This document shows positions 8,786-18,258 of a stretch of 64,000 bases of DNA, one piece after another. Numbering within the stretch: the first letter of the stretch is position 1; each line of letters opens with the position of its first letter. Source of the stretch: Streptomyces rugosispiralis (GTDB taxonomy: Bacteria; Actinomycetota; Actinomycetes; Streptomycetales; Streptomycetaceae); the NCBI RefSeq assembly GCF_024505145.1, contig NZ_JANIAA010000004.1, positions 418,725-482,724 on the forward strand, written 5' to 3'. The notes beneath the pieces were generated by a model. That model worked only from the letters and a program-made list of their open reading frames with translations, was not told where the DNA came from and ran no database searches. The position numbers and the translations under genes are program-made.

Positions 8786-11700
8786 ATGCGTCAGCACACT
8801 CCCGCCCCCGGCCGTTCCCCCGGCCGCATCGCCATCGTCGGCATGGGCTGCCGGCTCCCCGGTGACACCGACTCACCCGCCGCCCTGTGGCGGCTGCTGG
8901 CCGACGGACGCGACGCCGTCGGCGAACCGCCCGCCGAGCGCGCCGCGCTCTGGGCGGCCGACCCCGCCACCCCGCCCGCGTCCGCGCCGCCCGTCCGCGG
9001 TGGATATCTGCGCGATGTGTCCGGCTTCGACGCCGACTTCTTCGGCGTCTCCGGACGCGAGGCCGATGTCCTCGACCCCCAGCACCGGCTGCTGCTGGAA
9101 GTGGCCTGGGAGGCCCTGGAACACGCCGGAATGCCACCCGACCGGCTCGGCTCCACCGCCACCGGCGTCTTCGCCGGGCTCAGCTACAACGACTACATGA
9201 ACCGGCTCGACCGGCACCCCCGCGAGCTGGAGGGCTCCGCCCTGGCCAACGGGCACTGCGTGGCCACCGGCCGGATCTCCTACCTCCTCGGCCTCCACGG
9301 CCCGTCGGTGGCGCTGGACACCGCGTGCTCGTCCTCCCTGGTCGCCGTCCACCTGGCCGTCCAGGCGCTGCGCGCGGGGGAGTGCGATCTGGCCCTGGCC
9401 GGTGGGGTCACACTGATGCTCGAGCCGCGGATCACCCGCTCGTTCGACCGGATGGGCATGCTCTCGCACACCGGCCACTGCCACGCCTTCGACGCCGCCG
9501 CCGACGGCTTCGTCCGCGGCGAGGGCTGCGGCATCGTCGTACTCAAACGCCTCCCCGACGCCCTGCGCGACGGGGACCGGATCCTGGCCGTGCTGCGCGG
9601 CTCGGCCGTCAACCAGGACGGCCACTCCGACGGCCTCGCCGCCCCCTCGGCCACCGCCCAGCGCGCCCTGTACGAGGAGGCGCTCGGCCGCGCCGGGGTG
9701 GACCCCGCGGACGTCGGCATGGTCGAGGCCCACGGCACCGGCACCCCCGTCGGCGACCCGGTCGAGTTCACCAGCCTCGCCCAGGTCTACGGCACCGGCC
9801 GCGACCGCTGCGCGCTGGCCTCGGTCAAGACCAACCTGGGCCATCTGGAGACCGCCGCCGGTGTCACCGGGCTGATCAAGGCCGTGCTGTGCCTGGGCCG
9901 TGCACACATCCCGCCCAATCTGCACTTCACCCAGTGGAATCCCGCCATCACCGCCGAGGGAACCCGCTTCTTCATCCCCCGCCGGCTCACCCTCTGGCCG
10001 GTGCGGACCGGGCCCCGGCTGGCCGCCGTGTCCTCCTTCGGCTTCTCCGGGACCAACGCCCATGTGGTGCTGGAACAACCACCCGCACCCGCCCCCCGCC
10101 CCGCACCGACTCGCCTGCGGCCCGTCACCCGCGCCGTTCCGCAGGTGTTCCTCGTCCCCGCCGGTTCCCCGGCCGTGCTGCCCGGCGCCGCCCGCCGGAT
10201 GGCGGACTGGCTGGAGGGCGACGGCGCCGACACCCCGCTGCGCGACATCGCCCACACCCTGGCGCTGCGCCGTGGCTCCGGCCGCGGCCGGCTCGGTGTC
10301 ACCGCCGCCTCGCGCGCCGAACTCGTGTGCTCCTTGCGGGCGTTCGCCGACGGCCGGGCCCACCCCGCCGTGGTGAGCGGCGCCGTGGGCGCCGCGGTCT
10401 CCCGCCGGCCGATCTGGGTGTTCTCCGGACAGGGCTCCCAATGGCCCGGTATGGGACGGCGGCTGCTGGAGACCGAACCGGTCTTCGCCGAGGCGCTCGC
10501 CGAGGCCGACGCCCTCATCGCCGCCGAGTCCGGATTCTCGGTGCTCGACATCGTGCGCAGCGGTGCGCCGGTGACCGGCTGCGGCCGGGTGCAGCCCGTG
10601 CTGTTCGCGCTCCAGACCGCGCTCGCCGCCACCTGGCGCGCCCACGGCGTGGAGCCCGCCGGGGTCATCGGCCACTCCATGGGCGAGGTCGCCGCCGCCG
10701 TGGTGGCGGGGGCGCTCTCCCTCGCCGACGGGGCCAAGGTGATCTGCCGCCGCTCCGCGCTGCTCACCCGCGTCGCCGGGAACGGCGCCATGGCCACGGT
10801 CGGCCTCGGCGCCGACGAGGTGCAGGCCGAACTCGACGGCGGCGGCGCCGAAGCCGTCACCGTGGCCGTCATGGCGGCACCCGGCTCCACCGTGGTGGCC
10901 GGGGACACCGCGCACGTCGAACGGCTGGTCGCCGGCTGGCAGGCCCGCTCCGTTCCCGCCGCGCTGATCGCCGTGGACGTCGCCTCGCACTCGCCCCAGG
11001 TGGACCCGCTCCTGCCCGATCTGCGCACCGCCCTCGCCGGGCTCGACCCCCGCCGCCCGGACGTGCCCTTCTACACCACCGTCCTGGACCATCCGCACAC
11101 CCCGCCCGCCTTCGACGCCGACTACTGGTGCGCCAACCTGCGCCACCCGGTCCGCTTCTCCGCGGCCGTCGCCGCCGCCGCGGCCGACCGTCACCTGGTG
11201 TACGTCGAGATCTCCCCCCACCCGGTCATCACCCACCCCGTCCTGGCCGGTCTCGCCGGTCTGGTGGACGACCCCGTCGTCCTGCCCACGCTCCGCCGCG
11301 AGGAGGACGAGCCGACCACCTTCCGGACCCAGCTGGCCGCGCTGCACTGCGCGGGCGTGCCCGTCGACTGGTCCGTGCTGTACGCGGACGGTGTTCTCAC
11401 CGACGTACCGCCGATCACCTTCGACCGCACCCGCCACTGGGCCGACGCCCCGCCCCCCGCGCCCGCCGACCCCACCTCGGCCGCCGGGCTGCCCGGCGCG
11501 CACCTCGAAATGCCCGGTGAACCCGTCCGCCACTGCTGGCGCGCCCGTACCGGCACCGCGGCCCTGCCCTGGCTCGACGACCACCGGGTGCACGGCGCGC
11601 CCGTCCTGCCCGGCGCGGTCTCCTACGCCCTCGCGCTCACCGCCGCCTGCGAGGTGTTCGGCGCCGGGCCCGAGGAGGTCGAGGTCACCGATCTGCGCTT

Positions 11701-14700
11701 CCGCGAACTGCTGCGGCTCGCCGACCACACCGACCTGTCCACCACGGTGGCCCTCGCCGCCACCGACCGCGCCGAATGCGAGATCTTCGGACGCGACGAT
11801 GACGGCGCCTGGGTGCGGCAGGCGACCGCGGTGCTCCGCCGACTCGCCGTACCGCCCCGCTCCCGCGCCGCCTCCGTCCGTACCCTCGCCCTGCGCCATC
11901 CCGAGCCCATCGAGACCGAGGCGCTGTACGCCGATCTGCGGGCCCGGGGGGTGGCGCACGGACCGGCGTTCCAGGGCATCACCGAGGTGTCCGCCTCCCG
12001 CCACGGAAAGAGCTTCTGGGCCCGGGTACGGATCCCCGAGGCCGCCCGCGAACCCGGACCCGGGCTGTGCGTCCACCCCGTCCTGGTCGACCTGTGCGCC
12101 CAGTTGCTCAGCGCCGGGCTGCTCGACGAGGGCGACCGGCGGCTGCTGCTGCCCGCGCGGATGCAGGGCGTACGCGTCCTCGGCGACCCCGGGACCGCCG
12201 TGTACTGCCACGCCCGGCTCGCCGAGACCACCCCCGGAGCCACCGTCGGCCACGTCCGCCTGCTCGACGCGGACGGCCGGCCGGTCCTGGCCGTCGACGG
12301 GCTGCGCATCGTCCACCGGGCCGGGGAGCGTGCGGCCGAGGCCGACCAGTGGTTCCTCGAGGTCGGCTGGCGGCGCACCACCCGGCCCCCGGCCACCCGG
12401 CCCCCGGGGCGGTGGCTGGTCGTCGGGGAGGCGGACGGCACCGCCCGCCCGGTGGCCGCCGCCCTGCGCGCCGCCGGGGCCACCGCCCGGGTGTGGGAGG
12501 TGCCCCTGGCCGACCAGGGGCTCGACGCGTTCCGCGACGCCCTCACCAACCGGCTCACCCGCCCCGGGGAACGGCCGCGCGCCGTGGTGTTCGTATGCGG
12601 CGCGCACCCCGCCGAGGGCGGCGCGCACCCCGCGGAGGGCGGCGCGCACCCCGCGGAGGGCGGCCCGCACCCCGCCGAGGGCGGCCCGCACCCCGCCGAG
12701 GGCGGCGCGGAGGACGGGCTGCGCCGCACCCGCCGACTGCTCGCCGCCGCCCAGGCGCTCACCGCCCGCTACCCCGAACCGCCCCGCCTCTACGCCGCCA
12801 CCTCGGGCGCCCGCACCGTGACCCCCGGCGACCCGGCCGACCCCGGGCAGAGCGCGCTCCGCGGACTCCTGCGGGTGCTCGCCCTGGAACACCCCGAGCT
12901 GCGGGCCACCGTCGTGGACACCGACCCGGCCGCCCCCGACCAGCTCGCGGACACCCTCGCCGCCGAACTCCTCGCCGACGGCCCCGAGGACGAGATCGCG
13001 CTGCGCGACGGAGCCCGCTACACCGCCGAACTGGACCGCGCGCCCCTCACCGACGCCGAGCGCACCACCGCCGCCGCCCGCACCGTGCGCTGCGGCACCG
13101 ACGGCTTCCGGCTGCGCGCGGGCCGCCTCGGCGACCTCGGCAGCCTGGAGCTCACCACCGCCACCCGCCGCCCGCCCGGACCCGGTGAGGTGGAACTGCG
13201 GGTGCTCGCCGCGGGGCTGAACTTCCGTGACGTCCTCACCGCCATGGGCCTGCTCCCCGGCGACGAGGACATCCGCTACCGGCTCGGCTTCGAATGCGCG
13301 GGCGAGGTGACCGCGGTCGGACCGGGCGTCGACCACCTCGGCGCCGGTGACCGGGTGGTGGCCGCCGATGTGCACGGCGGCGCCTTCGGCTCGTTCACCG
13401 TCGTCCCCGCCGACCGCACCGCGCCGCTCCCCGAGGGTCTCGACCCGCACACCGCCGCCGGGCTGCCGATCGCGTTCCTCACCGCCTGGTACGCGCTGCG
13501 ACGCAGCGGCCGGGTGAGCGCGGGGGAGCGGGTGCTGATCCACTCGGCCACCGGCGGCACCGGCCTCGCCGCCATCGCGGTGGCCCGGCTGCTGGGCGCC
13601 GAGGTGCTGGCCACGGCGGGCAGCGAGGAGAAGCGGCGCTTCCTGCGGGGGATGGGCATCGCCCGGGTGATGGACTCCCGGTCGCTGGACTTCCGCGACG
13701 AGGTCATGGAGGCCACCGGAGGCGAGGGCGTCGACGTGGTGCTCAACTCCCTCTCCGGGGCCGCCATCCGGGCCGGTCTCGAATGTCTGCGCCCCTTCGG
13801 CCGCTTCGTCGAACTCGGCGTCCGCGACATCCTCTCCGACGCCCCGCTCGGACTCTCCCCACTGCGCCACAACATCACCTTCTCCACCGTGGACCTCAGA
13901 GAGCTCCAGCTGGACCGCCCGCGGGAGTACGCGGCGATGCTGCGCGAGGTGTTCACCGCGATCGGCGAGGGCCGTCTCAAGCCACTGCGCTGCACCAGCT
14001 ATCCGCTCGCGGAGGTCACCGACGCGTTCCGGCAGATGGCCGGCGCCCGCCACCTCGGCAAACTGGTGGTCACCATCCCGCAGGAGGGCCAGGTCGACGC
14101 GGTGCTGCCGGACGGGCCGCTCACGGTACGCGACGGCGGGACGTACATCGTCACCGGCGGCCTGCGCGGCCTGGGGCTCGCCACCGCCCGCTGGCTGGCC
14201 CGGCAGGGCGCGGGCCACCTGGTGCTCAACGGACGGACCGCGCCGGTCGGCGCCGCCGCGCGGACGCTCGCCGAGCTCTCCGCCGCCGGTACCAGGATCA
14301 CCGTCGTCACCGGCGACATCGCCCGCCCGGACACCGCCGAGCGGCTGGTGGCCGCCGCCACCGCCGACGAGGGGGCGTCCCCGCACGGCGTCGTCCACTC
14401 CGCGATGGTCCTCGACGACGCGGCCGTGGCCAACATCCGCGAGGACCAGCTGCGCCGGGTATGGGCGCCGAAGGCCACCGGGGCGTGGCGGCTGCACCAG
14501 GCCACCGAGGGGCACCGGCTCGACTGGTTCGTGGTGTACTCCTCGATGGCCGCCCTGCTCGGCAACGCCGGACAGGGCGCCTACGCGGCCGCCAACGCCT
14601 GGCTGGATGGCTTCGCCGCATGGCGCTCGGCACGCGGGCTGCCCACCCTCGCGGTCAACTGGGGCCCGTGGGGTGAGACCGGAGTGGCCACCGGCTTCGC

Positions 14701-15226
14701 CGACCGCGGCTACCAGACGATCCCCACCGACGAGGGGCTCCGCGCACTCGGCGCCCTGCTGGCCCATCGGCGGGTGCAGACCGGGGTGATCCCCGGCGAA
14801 CCCGCCACCTGGATCCCCGCCACCGGCCGCCGGTCCTCCCTGTTCGCCCCGCTGCTCCCCGGCGGCGACACGCCGGCGGCCACCTCCCGGGAGGGCGACG
14901 ACGACATCCGCGCCCGGCTGGCCGCACTCCCCGCCGGACCGGCCCGCCGCACCGCGCTGGAGTCCTATCTCACCGAGCACATCCGAGCCGTGCTGCGGCT
15001 CAGCAGCACCACCCTCGATCCGCGGACCCCGCTCAAGTCACTGGGGTTCGACTCGCTGCTCGCCATGGAACTGCGGGTCCGGCTGGAGACGGGGCTGAGC
15101 ATCAAGCTCGCGGGTAACTTCGTCTGGCGGCATCCGACCGTGGAGGCCCTGGCCGCCGGGCTCGCCGAGCAGCTGGAGCCCGGCCCCGCCGACCGGCCGG
15201 AGGAGCGGCTGGGCACCCCGGGCTGA
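8786..15226 (+). CDS. Highly reducing single-module type I PKS (KS-AT-DH-ER-KR-ACP)
   Basis: About 2146 residues. Order: KS (Cys181 in [23 protein letters not shown]), AT (Ser631 in GHSMGE; V732-A-S-H, the Tyr/Val-ASH type seen in methylmalonyl-selective ATs), DH (His933 in [10 protein letters not shown]), a structural linker, ER ([22 protein letters not shown]), KR ([30 protein letters not shown]) and ACP (Ser2090 in LGFDSLLAM). No thioesterase is present. This domain set matches mycocerosic-acid-synthase-like or HR iterative PKSs that build saturated, possibly methyl-branched chains. The ATG at 8786 has GGAGA upstream; a GTG at 8708, 4 nt after the ketosynthase stop, would add 26 Pro/Thr-rich residues. 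Release may need an external enzyme; a type II thioesterase lies at 25.9 kb. Confidence 0.93.
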   Translation: MRQHTPAPGRSPGRIAIVGMGCRLPGDTDSPAALWRLLADGRDAVGEPPAERAALWAADPATPPASAPPVRGGYLRDVSGFDADFFGVSGREADVLDPQHRLLLEVAWEALEHAGMPPDRLGSTATGVFAGLSYNDYMNRLDRHPRELEGSALANGHCVATGRISYLLGLHGPSVALDTACSSSLVAVHLAVQALRAGECDLALAGGVTLMLEPRITRSFDRMGMLSHTGHCHAFDAAADGFVRGEGCGIVVLKRLPDALRDGDRILAVLRGSAVNQDGHSDGLAAPSATAQRALYEEALGRAGVDPADVGMVEAHGTGTPVGDPVEFTSLAQVYGTGRDRCALASVKTNLGHLETAAGVTGLIKAVLCLGRAHIPPNLHFTQWNPAITAEGTRFFIPRRLTLWPVRTGPRLAAVSSFGFSGTNAHVVLEQPPAPAPRPAPTRLRPVTRAVPQVFLVPAGSPAVLPGAARRMADWLEGDGADTPLRDIAHTLALRRGSGRGRLGVTAASRAELVCSLRAFADGRAHPAVVSGAVGAAVSRRPIWVFSGQGSQWPGMGRRLLETEPVFAEALAEADALIAAESGFSVLDIVRSGAPVTGCGRVQPVLFALQTALAATWRAHGVEPAGVIGHSMGEVAAAVVAGALSLADGAKVICRRSALLTRVAGNGAMATVGLGADEVQAELDGGGAEAVTVAVMAAPGSTVVAGDTAHVERLVAGWQARSVPAALIAVDVASHSPQVDPLLPDLRTALAGLDPRRPDVPFYTTVLDHPHTPPAFDADYWCANLRHPVRFSAAVAAAAADRHLVYVEISPHPVITHPVLAGLAGLVDDPVVLPTLRREEDEPTTFRTQLAALHCAGVPVDWSVLYADGVLTDVPPITFDRTRHWADAPPPAPADPTSAAGLPGAHLEMPGEPVRHCWRARTGTAALPWLDDHRVHGAPVLPGAVSYALALTAACEVFGAGPEEVEVTDLRFRELLRLADHTDLSTTVALAATDRAECEIFGRDDDGAWVRQATAVLRRLAVPPRSRAASVRTLALRHPEPIETEALYADLRARGVAHGPAFQGITEVSASRHGKSFWARVRIPEAAREPGPGLCVHPVLVDLCAQLLSAGLLDEGDRRLLLPARMQGVRVLGDPGTAVYCHARLAETTPGATVGHVRLLDADGRPVLAVDGLRIVHRAGERAAEADQWFLEVGWRRTTRPPATRPPGRWLVVGEADGTARPVAAALRAAGATARVWEVPLADQGLDAFRDALTNRLTRPGERPRAVVFVCGAHPAEGGAHPAEGGAHPAEGGPHPAEGGPHPAEGGAEDGLRRTRRLLAAAQALTARYPEPPRLYAATSGARTVTPGDPADPGQSALRGLLRVLALEHPELRATVVDTDPAAPDQLADTLAAELLADGPEDEIALRDGARYTAELDRAPLTDAERTTAAARTVRCGTDGFRLRAGRLGDLGSLELTTATRRPPGPGEVELRVLAAGLNFRDVLTAMGLLPGDEDIRYRLGFECAGEVTAVGPGVDHLGAGDRVVAADVHGGAFGSFTVVPADRTAPLPEGLDPHTAAGLPIAFLTAWYALRRSGRVSAGERVLIHSATGGTGLAAIAVARLLGAEVLATAGSEEKRRFLRGMGIARVMDSRSLDFRDEVMEATGGEGVDVVLNSLSGAAIRAGLECLRPFGRFVELGVRDILSDAPLGLSPLRHNITFSTVDLRELQLDRPREYAAMLREVFTAIGEGRLKPLRCTSYPLAEVTDAFRQMAGARHLGKLVVTIPQEGQVDAVLPDGPLTVRDGGTYIVTGGLRGLGLATARWLARQGAGHLVLNGRTAPVGAAARTLAELSAAGTRITVVTGDIARPDTAERLVAAATADEGASPHGVVHSAMVLDDAAVANIREDQLRRVWAPKATGAWRLHQATEGHRLDWFVVYSSMAALLGNAGQGAYAAANAWLDGFAAWRSARGLPTLAVNWGPWGETGVATGFADRGYQTIPTDEGLRALGALLAHRRVQTGVIPGEPATWIPATGRRSSLFAPLLPGGDTPAATSREGDDDIRARLAALPAGPARRTALESYLTEHIRAVLRLSSTTLDPRTPLKSLGFDSLLAMELRVRLETGLSIKLAGNFVWRHPTVEALAAGLAEQLEPGPADRPEERLGTPG
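12599..12703 (+). repeat. Five 21-bp tandem repeats inside the HR-PKS
   Basis: Five in-frame copies of a 21-bp unit encoding G-(A/P)-H-P-A-E-G, located in the linker between DH and ER, probably a surface loop of the pseudo-KR region. Third-position changes between copies suggest recent, still slipping expansion. It does not interrupt any catalytic domain. Confidence 0.9.
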
Positions 15227-15238
15227 CGGGCCCGCGGG

Positions 15239-15276
15239 ATGGCCACGACGCCACCGGCGGGCGGCTGCGTGGCCAT
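15239..15276. terminator. Bidirectional hairpin between PKS and DUF4232 gene
   Basis: Perfect 9-bp inverted repeat ATGGCCACG (15239-15247) and CGTGGCCAT (15268-15276), loop 20 nt, sited in the 67-bp gap between two convergent genes. It is the likely terminator for both. Confidence 0.5.
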
Positions 15277-15293
15277 GGGCCATCGGCGGGCCG

Positions 15294-15986
15294 CTACGGA
15301 CGGGCGTCCGGGCGCGCCGGGGAATCCGGGGCCGGACGGGCCCAGGCGCTCACGCCCAGCTTGCCGGTGGTGCCCAGGTCGACAAGGTCGGGAACGGTCT
15401 GCGCGTCCGTCCCGCCGCCGTTCGGCGCGATCTTCAGATAGCGCCCGTCGGCGGCGGGGCGCGTCACGTCCGTCACCAGATTCCGCCACGCCAGCCGCGC
15501 CACCGCCCGTTCGCCGGGCTTCAGCCGCACCGGCCCGGTGGCCGTCTCGAAGCCGTCGAGGGTGGCGATGGCCGAGGCCCCGTGGCTGACCGTGACCTCC
15601 AGCGGCTCCAGGTCCTCGTCCAGTACCTGGACGGACGGATGGCCGCTCACCGTATAGGCGCGCGTGCCGCAGTTCACCAGCTCGATCTGCTGCACCCGCA
15701 GCCCCATCGCCGCGTTGGCCTCCGCGGCCCGCAGCAGCACCCCCGACTCGGGGCAGGCCGCGGGGGCGGTGGGGGCGGTGGTGCCCGGCGAGACGGTGGG
15801 GCCCGCCGGTCGGGACGTGGCCTCGTCGGGCACCCCGGCCACTCCCGACGAGGACTGCGTCCCGCACGCGGTGAGCAGACCGGCCGCCGCGAGCGAGCCG
15901 AGCAGCCGTCTTCGGCGGCGTCGGGCGGCGCTCCGCAGGAGGGGCGCCCGGGGTGTGGTGATCGCATCCGTTTCCATGCGGCTCAT
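15294..15986 (-). CDS. DUF4232 lipoprotein
   Basis: 230 residues. An Arg-rich n-region (RRRRRRLLGSL) and lipobox LLTAC (Cys41) predict export and lipid anchoring. After a Pro/Thr-rich linker, the C-terminal ~150 residues match DUF4232: a CPES start, QIELVNCGTRAYTVSGHPSV, and LKPGERAVARLAWRN. The family is of unknown function and extracytoplasmic. It is convergent with the PKS and stands alone. Confidence 0.85.
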   Translation of the reverse strand: MSRMETDAITTPRAPLLRSAARRRRRRLLGSLAAAGLLTACGTQSSSGVAGVPDEATSRPAGPTVSPGTTAPTAPAACPESGVLLRAAEANAAMGLRVQQIELVNCGTRAYTVSGHPSVQVLDEDLEPLEVTVSHGASAIATLDGFETATGPVRLKPGERAVARLAWRNLVTDVTRPAADGRYLKIAPNGGGTDAQTVPDLVDLGTTGKLGVSAWARPAPDSPARPDARP

Positions 15987-16049
15987 CCTGCCCCAACGCC
16001 GGGCGGGACGAGTCGCGTTGGACCGAACGCCCCGGTCGCGGCGCCAGGA

Positions 16050-17465
16050 CTACAGCGTCACGACGTCCGCCGTGGCCACCGGCCTTCCGCTGACGAACGA
16101 CTGGTTGGCCGCGAGCCCGGTGACCAGCGCGAGCGCCCCGTCCTCCTCGGTGGCCCGGCGGCGGGAGGCGTCCGAGGCGTCCACGGCAGCCCCTTCGGTG
16201 GCCCCCGCTTCGGTGGCCCGTGCCGGATCCACCGGGCCGTCCGCCGGATCCACCGGGCCGTCCGCCGGGGCCACCGGGCCGTAGAGCACATCGAGCATCC
16301 GCTCGTCCCCGCCACCGTGCCCGGCGTGGTCGAACGCCGGCAGCTCCACCTCCCGCGGCGGCTCCCACAGCGGCCGCAGCACCAGCCGCGGACCGCCCGC
16401 GTTGGCCAGTGCCCGGTCGCCGTGGATGGTGCCGCGGCCGGAGGCGGTGCCCAGCAGCGGCGGCTGCCACGCGCTCTCCTCGACCTCCAGCTCCAGCCGG
16501 CCCCGGGTGCCGTTGAACATCACCCGGTAGCCCTCCCAGGGGGAGTAGGCGGTCAGGTGGTACGTCATGGTGGCGCCGGTGTCATAGCGGACCAGCAGCG
16601 CCATGTCGTCCTCGATGGTGATGTCGTCGCCGAACACATTGCGGTCGCGGTGGTAGCCGTCCTCGCCCTCGGCGTCCAGGTACAGCGAGCGCATCGCGTC
16701 GTTCTCGGCGAGTTCCAGCGCGAACGGGTCGTCCCGCGCGGCGGCGGCGCCGTGGGCCCGCTCGTACTCGCGCCGGTAGCCGCTGCGCTCGCCCGCCGCA
16801 CGGCCGTAGAAGCCGAGCCGGCCGTAGCCGAACACCTCCTCCGGCCGCGCCCCCAGCCACCAGTTGACCAGGTCGAAGTGGTGGCTGGACTTGTGCACCA
16901 TCAGCCCGCCGCTGTGCTCCTTCTCGCGGTGCCAGCGGCGGAAGTAGTCGGCGCCGTGCCGGGTGTCCAGCAGCCACTCGAAGTGCACCGACAGCACCTC
17001 GCCGATGGCGCCGCCGGACAGCTGCCGGTGGACCTCCTCGTGCACCGGGTTGAAGCGGTAGTTGAAGGCGACCGCCAGATGGTTGCCGGTCTCCCGGACC
17101 GTCTCCAGGATGCGGCGGCACTTGGCCGCGTCGGTGGTCATCGGCTTCTCGGTGACCACCCGGCAGCCGGCTCGCAGCGCGGGCACGATGTACGCGTCGT
17201 GCAGCGCGTCCACGCAGGTCACCACCACCTCCTGGATATCGTCCGCGCGCAGCCGGCGCTCGAACTCCGCCGGCCCCCAGGCGGCGGCCTCCGGCTCGCC
17301 CGCCTCCTTCAGCAGCCGCTGGTGGTGGGCGATGCGCACCGGGTTCGGATCGCACAGCGCGGCGACCCTCAGCCGTGGGCGGCGGGCCAGTGCCTCGGTG
17401 AACATCTGGGCCCGGGAGCCGGTGCCCACCACCACGGCCCGGGACGGGGTGCTGCCGACGGTCAT
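16050..17465 (-). CDS. Gfo/Idh/MocA family NAD(P)-dependent oxidoreductase
   Basis: 471 residues from ATG 17465, which has GGAGGA just upstream; the open frame extends to 17711 but the extension is non-coding in character. The Rossmann start is AVVVGTGSRAQMF. The family EKP motif occurs in VVTEKPMTTDA, and the catalytic-region His is near HKSSHHFDLVNWWLG. Such enzymes oxidise or reduce sugars, inositols or related polyols. The C-terminal part carries a short Pro/Asp/Gly repeat (21-bp units at 16222-16283), a low-complexity insertion. Substrate unknown; divergent from the roadblock gene. Confidence 0.88.
   Translation of the reverse strand: MTVGSTPSRAVVVGTGSRAQMFTEALARRPRLRVAALCDPNPVRIAHHQRLLKEAGEPEAAAWGPAEFERRLRADDIQEVVVTCVDALHDAYIVPALRAGCRVVTEKPMTTDAAKCRRILETVRETGNHLAVAFNYRFNPVHEEVHRQLSGGAIGEVLSVHFEWLLDTRHGADYFRRWHREKEHSGGLMVHKSSHHFDLVNWWLGARPEEVFGYGRLGFYGRAAGERSGYRREYERAHGAAAARDDPFALELAENDAMRSLYLDAEGEDGYHRDRNVFGDDITIEDDMALLVRYDTGATMTYHLTAYSPWEGYRVMFNGTRGRLELEVEESAWQPPLLGTASGRGTIHGDRALANAGGPRLVLRPLWEPPREVELPAFDHAGHGGGDERMLDVLYGPVAPADGPVDPADGPVDPARATEAGATEGAAVDASDASRRRATEEDGALALVTGLAANQSFVSGRPVATADVVTL
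16222..16283 (-). repeat. Three 21-bp tandem repeats in the Gfo/Idh/MocA gene
   Basis: About three copies of a 21-bp unit beginning GCCGGATCCACCGGGCCG (plus strand), translated on the minus strand as GPVDPAD-type units. The last copy is degenerate. In-frame, so a tolerated loop expansion. Confidence 0.8.
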
Positions 17466-17709
17466 GCGTCCTCCAGCGGAAGCAAACGATTCAATCCGAA
17501 GTCGATCAACGCCTGCGCAGAATAGGACGATCGGCGGCCCGCCACCACGGGGAGCGCCGACACGGCGCCGGGGCGCCCGCGCCCGTGGGTGCACCGGCGA
17601 ACCCTGTGCAAGGATGAAATGTGAGGATATGACCTCCAGGGTTCCGGCTGCGGTGGACGTGTCCGGCCGCTGTCGGCGCCCCTCATAGGTCCCGGGAGGG
17701 CGACGGGCC

Positions 17710-18084
17710 ATGACCGATATCCAGGAGTCGCTGCGCGATGTGATGGAGTGCGAGGGCGTACTCGCGGCCTCACTTGTCGACTATCTGAGCCGGATCACCC
17801 TGGGCGCCGTCCAGACCCCGCAGGGCCCGGACCTGGAGAAGGTGGCCTACGGGGACACGGATGTGCTGCGGGCCAAGCTGGCCACTCTGGAGTTGCTCGG
17901 CTACAGTCCGGAGCGGCTCGAGGACATCGTCGTCACGCTGGACACCGAGTACCACCTGATCCGTCCGATCAGCCGGCGCGCCAGCCAGGGGGTCTTCCTC
18001 TATCTGGTGGCCGACCGGGCGCGGGTGGATCTGGACGTCGCGAGGGCCACCATGCGCGATGTGGCCCTCCGGCTCGATGTGTGA
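17710..18084 (+). CDS. Small roadblock/LC7-like protein
   Basis: 124 residues. The pattern fits a roadblock/longin-like fold: an initial helix (SLRDVMECEGVLAASLVDYL), a mid helix (VLRAKLATLELLGYSPERL), paired strands (DIVVTLDTEYHLIRPI, GVFLYLVADRA) and a C-terminal helix. In Streptomyces such proteins often sit near GTPases or sensor kinases; here the next gene (174 bp on) is a sensor-phosphatase, a plausible partner. RBS GGGAGG at 17694. The assignment rests on pattern only. Confidence 0.65.
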   Translation: MTDIQESLRDVMECEGVLAASLVDYLSRITLGAVQTPQGPDLEKVAYGDTDVLRAKLATLELLGYSPERLEDIVVTLDTEYHLIRPISRRASQGVFLYLVADRARVDLDVARATMRDVALRLDV

Positions 18085-18258
18085 CCGTGTCCCCTCGCCC
18101 CGACGGGGCCGGTGGCGCGCCCGTCGAGGGGGCCATGGTGAGCGTTGTGTGGGCGGGGCGCCACGTATCGTGCCGAGGCGTATCACGGACCGGGACGGCC
18201 GCGGATCGTGCGCCACGAGGCTTCCCGGTCGGAGGGGAGTAAATGGTAGGAAGGGTGC

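Noticed and set aside
12599..12703. Repeat array considered as a CRISPR
   Set aside because: Units are contiguous with no spacers and are in-frame coding.
8873..14980. A very long open frame (about 2000 codons) on the minus strand opposite the HR-PKS
   Set aside because: It is an antisense shadow produced by high GC; it has no recognisable domain and the plus strand encodes clear PKS motifs.
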